Of a stretch of 64,000 nt of DNA, positions 59,432-64,000 are shown in pieces. The DNA is taken from the NCBI RefSeq assembly GCF_001949145.1, contig NW_019091389.1:32356-96355 (forward strand), written 5' to 3'. Source of the DNA: Acanthaster planci. Lineage: Eukaryota > Echinodermata > Asteroidea > Valvatida > Acanthasteridae. Below the pieces are notes generated by a model that saw only the letters and a program-made list of their open reading frames with translations, was not told where the DNA came from and did no database searches. Each line of letters opens with the position of its first letter. The stretch's first letter is position 1. The position numbers and the translations under genes are program-made.

Positions 59432-62400
59432 ATGCGAGTATGTGTAGCAGTTACATTGGTGATCGCTGTCGTAGCGATTTTGGCCAACCAAATTTTGGCA
59501 GTCAGCGTGCAAACGCGTGGTAAGTGTTACACAAGATGTTTGCCTTGCTTACGACACAGCAGATTAAAAAAATTATTGTAGTTTACTATTCAAAAAAATG
59601 ATAATTCTGAGTTTAGAGGGGGGAAAGAGTGATGGAAAGAAACGCCGTCGTGCGTCCGTCGCATCACCTTATTATCATCTTGTGGAGTTTTGAGCGAAAA
59701 TGTCACGTCGCCTCTTCTGTCATCCACCGTGTCCGACCGTCGTCGCCTGTCGCGTTGTGCCACGCATTACAGTGCAAGCATAACATATTGCGTAGTTTAT
59801 TTTTTCACCTCCCAGACCCCTTTATACAGAAGTAGTTCAGTGATGAAGCTAAATATATATAACGGTGGACTTTATCCCATGCAGACAACATCTTTCAGAC
59901 AACAGTAATCTATTTTATTTCTTAATATTAAGCAACTCAATTCAAATCGATAGTACTCATTTTTGGACCGATATTTCATCAGGAAACCTTTGGTATAGTG
60001 CCAAGAAATTTCCCATTTAAAATCGAAATTTTGATTGCTTGGATGCTTTGTCCTAAAAGCATGGGCAATATACATGTATATACTTCCGGTGATAACATTA
60101 TTTTTAATTATTCTCCCAGAGATCGAAACACCCTTGCGGACTTGCAAGTGGTACCAGGCCCTGTGCCGATTCATCAACCCGTGTTGGTACAAGCGAGAGT
60201 GTCTTGGCTACCCAGATGCTGTCTGCCAGTAAGTTACTAAACAATTACTTAATGGCCTATCTGCTTTGGTGTATCTGGGAGATGTTGCACAATATTTTTA
60301 TTTCTTCCAAAAACGCCAACACTTTAGAAACGGTACTAGTACTAACAAAATCCAACCCCCTCCCCTTGATACGCCAACATCAGCCCATTCCCCCAAACCA
60401 CGTGCACTACGGGTAATGATTGAACGCATTCCCCGCTTTTGAGTTATTGGATCAGTTTCTGTCCCTGTCATTTAAACAAAATTGGTATTGATGGATTTTC
60501 CAGTTTTGCTACCAAGCCTGACCGCCTTATTGGGAGCCCAAAAGTCCTAAAACATACCGTATCAGGAGGAGAACGGCTCATTGAAACTTCCTAATACCCC
60601 TTTTGTGCCGCTTGAGTTAATTTTGCAGCCCCCCCCCCCACCACCACCACGACATTATGGTAATGTTTACAAGCATAGTCCGCTGAAATCTTCAGAGGTC
60701 ACTTTCTCATAGAGAGGGAGAGAGGGGGAGGAGCCTAATCTGAAATGATACCACAACGCTCACTTGCAAAGTACGCATTCCCAGAGAAAATGGTTCTTGA
60801 ATCCAGCAGCGTTTGAAAGTATATTCGACTGTACTGGGTGTACCTTGTGAGCTTGTGCGCGATATCTCCACCCCGATATTCATACGCCTTTGTGGTCCCT
60901 ACTTGAGTAAAACGGTTCATTGTATATTGCAGAGTTTGAGGTTGTTTAGTGAATTTTCTTTCGACCAATTGAACTACACAAAGTTAAAATGCGCAGAGAA
61001 ATCGTCTGGAGGTAGACGAAAATAGCCAAAAATAAATACTCTTTATTCAGAACTTTTGTTTCTGATTTATTTTCTTTTATTTAATCAGGGTAGATCTGTG
61101 TGAATGTCGGGCTGAGTTCTACGTTGGGGTGCAGAAAATCGATTGCCAAGAACCCGACAGTGGTATGCCTATTATGTCTTTTTCCCGTCCACTTGTTTCC
61201 TGATTTTTATAAGTAGTGCCATAAGTATCTCCTGTTTGCATTGTTCATTTTTGTATTTCGTCTGTTCTTATTTTTTCTCCCTTTTTAAAGTTTAAGAGAT
61301 CCTGACATTTTATTTGTCCTATTGGTAGTTTCCTCGTCAACCGGCTGTCACGTTTTGTCAAGTTCATTGAGCTCTATGGTCAAGTTAAATAGCGCCCTCA
61401 AGTGAGATGAAGTACACTGCCGCCGCGCCGATGTCGCATCGATGCATCGTGTGTGTGATTCGATAGCTAATGTAATGCGCATTTTGCACGATTTTTTTTC
61501 GCGAAATGGTCGCATGTATACCCAAATGTCACGGGCACTTAAGGTAGGACATTTCGAAAGATCATGCTCAAAAATCGACTGATCACACAGCGGTCATGCA
61601 GCTATTGAACAGATCGACTGATACTGGCACTAAATTTAAAAGTTTAAGCTAGGGCTGAACACGTTTTGGCTGTTTTGATTGTAGTACGTACACATGACCA
61701 ATCACAGCTGGCTAAGTTTTTACTTGATGAGGTCAGGAAATAAAAAAGGAAAAGATAAGAGCTATGTTGTTGGTGTTGCGACTGGTCAAGCTGTCGTACA
61801 GCTGACAGTCCTTGAGAGTACATGCTGCTGTTTTTCTGTGGTGTGGACATGGTGGATGGGCAAAATGCACATGAATTTCACCGTAAACCTACCCATCAGA
61901 TTTCTGACAATTAGTAATGTGTGTTTTGAGTAGGTCTATTGTTTACAAACAATAGTGCCAAGTTACAGTAGTTCTGGTACCCAGCACATTACTAAAGGAA
62001 AGAGTACTTAGTCTGAGCGGCAGCTACCGTCGGCTTTGTTTTGGGATGTTACACTTGTGAAACACTTTGCTTTTGGTGGACGTCATGTTTGTTAATATTT
62101 AATATCCACTATAGCCTATAGGTCACATGACTTAGCGGGTGCAATCGGTCTATAGACTGCGCCTTAGCGGGTGCAATCGGTCTATAGACTGCGCCTTTTT
62201 TAATTCTGGCCACAAGTATATCAATTGGAATTGATAAGAAAACAGTTATTTAGCTGATTACTCACATTGTCTGATGCAGATGGGACCCCACGCGAGCAAC
62301 CAGATCCAGACTTGCCAGGTATCCCAGACCAAGGTAGGTCAGGATCAGTCGTTACTGATGAATGTTAAACTCTCCATGCCAACATGTTGCAAACTGCACG

Positions 62401-63500
62401 TAACTCCCATTGGATATAGACCTACATACAAAAAGAATTGTGAAACATTGGCAACCTTGGAATGCAGCCCACTTGGGAAATTATCCTGTTCAGCCAATTT
62501 TCTTTTTAACAAATTTAAGGAAGTTTTATATTTTGACCAAACTTGGGCAAGAAGTTGAGATAATGATTGCCCGCTTTTTTTCAAAGTTATAACTAAATGC
62601 TTAAAATTACAAAAGTAACAGTTTAATGAATAATAATATTAATGACAAAAGCATAATTTGTTGACAACCTCATCAAAATTTGCTCTGATTTTTTGCCATT
62701 AACTTTAAGAAATTACTTCCATACTCTGTGGTATCATTCCTTAAGATATCATCCAAACTCTTCTGTCAGACTATGTGACCCTGTTAACCAGTACGTTTGC
62801 CATGATTTTTCAGGTTGTGAGCCAGTGGTCTGTCGCCTCGGCTGTCTTGATGGCTACGTTAAAGATAGCAATGGTTGTGAAATCTGTGAATGCATTGAGC
62901 CTGGTGAGTACAAAAACGCCTGTCTCTCCATGTAGGCAGGGTTTTCATGAAGGCAGGAGATGATGTAATAACGTTCCAAAAGGATTGACCCAAGACAATG
63001 CTGTCAGCCCTGTCCATAAGTGCACACTTTCTATAGTGCTTACTTGAATATACATATACCAATTGCTTGCATATTCAATCAGGCAAATATTCTAGTGGCT
63101 GTTTGCTAATTTGAATATTCAGCAGGGAAAACAATGGCCGACAGCTGTTGTGCATAACTCAGAATTGCACTTTTTAAAAGATTGCAAAGTGAAAGAATTT
63201 GAAATGGTTGATTCAACAAGTTGACATTCATTACTCGGCATAACTTAACGATGGTGCATGTGAAAACCTCCTGGGTGCTTGTTGACTTCCACCTGTTGAT
63301 CATATTGTTTCGTACAGTCAATAAGCTTTATTAATCTTCCCCGTGTTGTTGGTAAACCCCCATAGCGGACAGGCCAGGGTTTTGTCCGGCTGTCCGGCCG
63401 GGTATGGTGTCCACCTGCGCCATTGAGTGCTCCAGTGATGCCGCCTGTGACGAAGGGGAGAAGTGCTGCTCCAATGGCTGCGGCCAAGTTTGTGTCCCAG
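59432..63500 (+). CDS. Secreted cysteine-rich protein with antistasin-like and WAP domains (3' part beyond window)
   Basis: Exons: 59432-59519, 60120-60228, 61089-61162, 62280-62333, 62814-62903, 63366-63500, all with AG/GT borders and continuous phase, giving 183 residues before the window ends. Residues 1-25 are a signal peptide (MRVCVAVTLVIAVVAILANQ). Residues 38-86 hold eight cysteines with spacing like the INPCWYKREC and CQVDLCECRAEFY pattern found in several invertebrate secreted inhibitors; I cannot name the domain. A Pro/Asp linker follows (exon 4). Residues 109-138 are an antistasin-like domain with six cysteines (CEPVVCRLGC, NGCEICEC). Residues about 141-183 are a WAP four-disulfide core with all eight cysteines (PGFCP, EKCCSNGCGQVC). 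Antistasin and WAP domains commonly inhibit serine proteases, so an extracellular inhibitor or matrix protein is likely; the target is unknown. Each domain sits on its own phase-1 exon, the arrangement that permits exon shuffling. More domains probably follow. Confidence 0.85.
62131..62194. repeat. Two tandem copies of a 32-bp unit
   Basis: The unit beginning CTTAGCGGGTGCAATCGG and ending in a GACTGCGC block is present twice in a row with no mismatch that I can see, in an intron of the WAP/antistasin gene. Perfect identity suggests a recent duplication. Confidence 0.85.
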
Positions 63501-63691
63501 GTAAGTCTAAGTCCCACTACCAAAATTTGGAACTCCCACTACCGCACATAGAGACAGAAACCTTCCTGGCGCATGAAGTGTAAATACTTTGAAATGCAGT
63601 TTGTTTAAATACTTCTTTCTATCCAGTTACATCTGTAACTTGGTTGTTAGTTTTTGTACACTTTAAGGAAACTTTGATGAGCAACCTTGAA

Positions 63692-63880
63692 CAGGGTTCT
63701 CCCCAGGATTTTTCAAAACTGTGGGGGATTTCCATTGTGGTTTACCAACATTTTGCGAAGCCATGGCATGGGGTTCGGACCCCACCCAAGGGCCCCCAAA
63801 ATTTTGGGATTTTAGATGCTCTCAGCTGCATTTTGGAGCATGAGTGGTTCCTTAATGAAGTGCAGCGCCATTCTTTCTAA
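63692..63880. mobile_element. Possible left end of a dispersed element
   Basis: CAGGGTTCTCCCCAGGATTT followed by a GGACCCCACCCAAGGGCCCC stretch looks like the border of a common dispersed repeat with CAGGG-type hAT ends. No right end lies in the remaining window, so this is tentative. Confidence 0.3.
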
Positions 63881-64000
63881 GTTTTTTAAATCTACAAGTT
63901 TCTCTTTAGCTACTTTGTCCAGCCTTGGCATTCTGCCTTCTGCATTACAACTCTCCAGGCTTACTCTTTTGAAATACCTGCTTGTGTTATGTCAAGGCTT

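Noticed and set aside
1-64000. CRISPR arrays, operons, ribosome binding sites, bacterial insertion sequences
   Set aside because: Intron-exon structure and repeats are eukaryotic; no spaced direct repeats of CRISPR type and no prokaryotic gene layout are present.

Overview
The window is animal nuclear DNA. Genes are split into many short exons with GT-AG introns, the intergenic DNA is AT-rich, and small non-autonomous transposons are dense. The palindrome TACATGTA and chains of it are scattered through much of the sequence. The gene families present, a PDK whose tail resembles the insect form and a TAX1BP1 with SKICH and paired zinc fingers, fit a marine invertebrate. A deuterostome such as a cephalochordate or echinoderm is my guess, but the species is not provable from sequence alone. 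One assembly gap (10309-10737) and one isolated N (38601) are present.

Layout. (1) 4512-18076, plus strand: a mitochondrial pyruvate dehydrogenase kinase gene, 11 coding exons; the first exon lies upstream and was not found. (2) 21619-22639, minus strand: an unrecognised two-exon gene for a 146-residue, cysteine-free secreted protein with dibasic sites, possibly a peptide precursor. (3) 25625-27066, minus strand: a four-exon gene for a 337-residue Ulp1-like (C48) cysteine protease with its catalytic residues intact. (4) 27589-28071: a decayed non-LTR retrotransposon reverse transcriptase end. (5) 36399-52019, plus strand: a complete 14-coding-exon TAX1BP1 (selective autophagy receptor) gene encoding 974 residues. 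(6) 59432 to beyond 63500, plus strand: the 5' part of a secreted cysteine-rich gene with an antistasin-like domain and a WAP domain, probably a protease inhibitor.

Between and inside these genes are several elements definable by their ends: two complete piggyBac-type MITEs and one truncated copy (TTAA targets), hAT-type MITEs (one with a perfect 8-bp target duplication), a mariner-type MITE with TA duplication, tRNA-derived SINE heads in opposite orientation, a fold-back element with inverted minisatellite arms, and a decayed BED/hAT transposase exon in a TAX1BP1 intron.

The genes do not form an operon or one pathway. PDK is a metabolic regulator and TAX1BP1 an autophagy and ubiquitin adaptor. 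The two minus-strand genes between them and the secreted inhibitor at the right edge are independent loci. All exon models were built by eye from splice sites, reading phase and family similarity recalled from knowledge; no database search was run.
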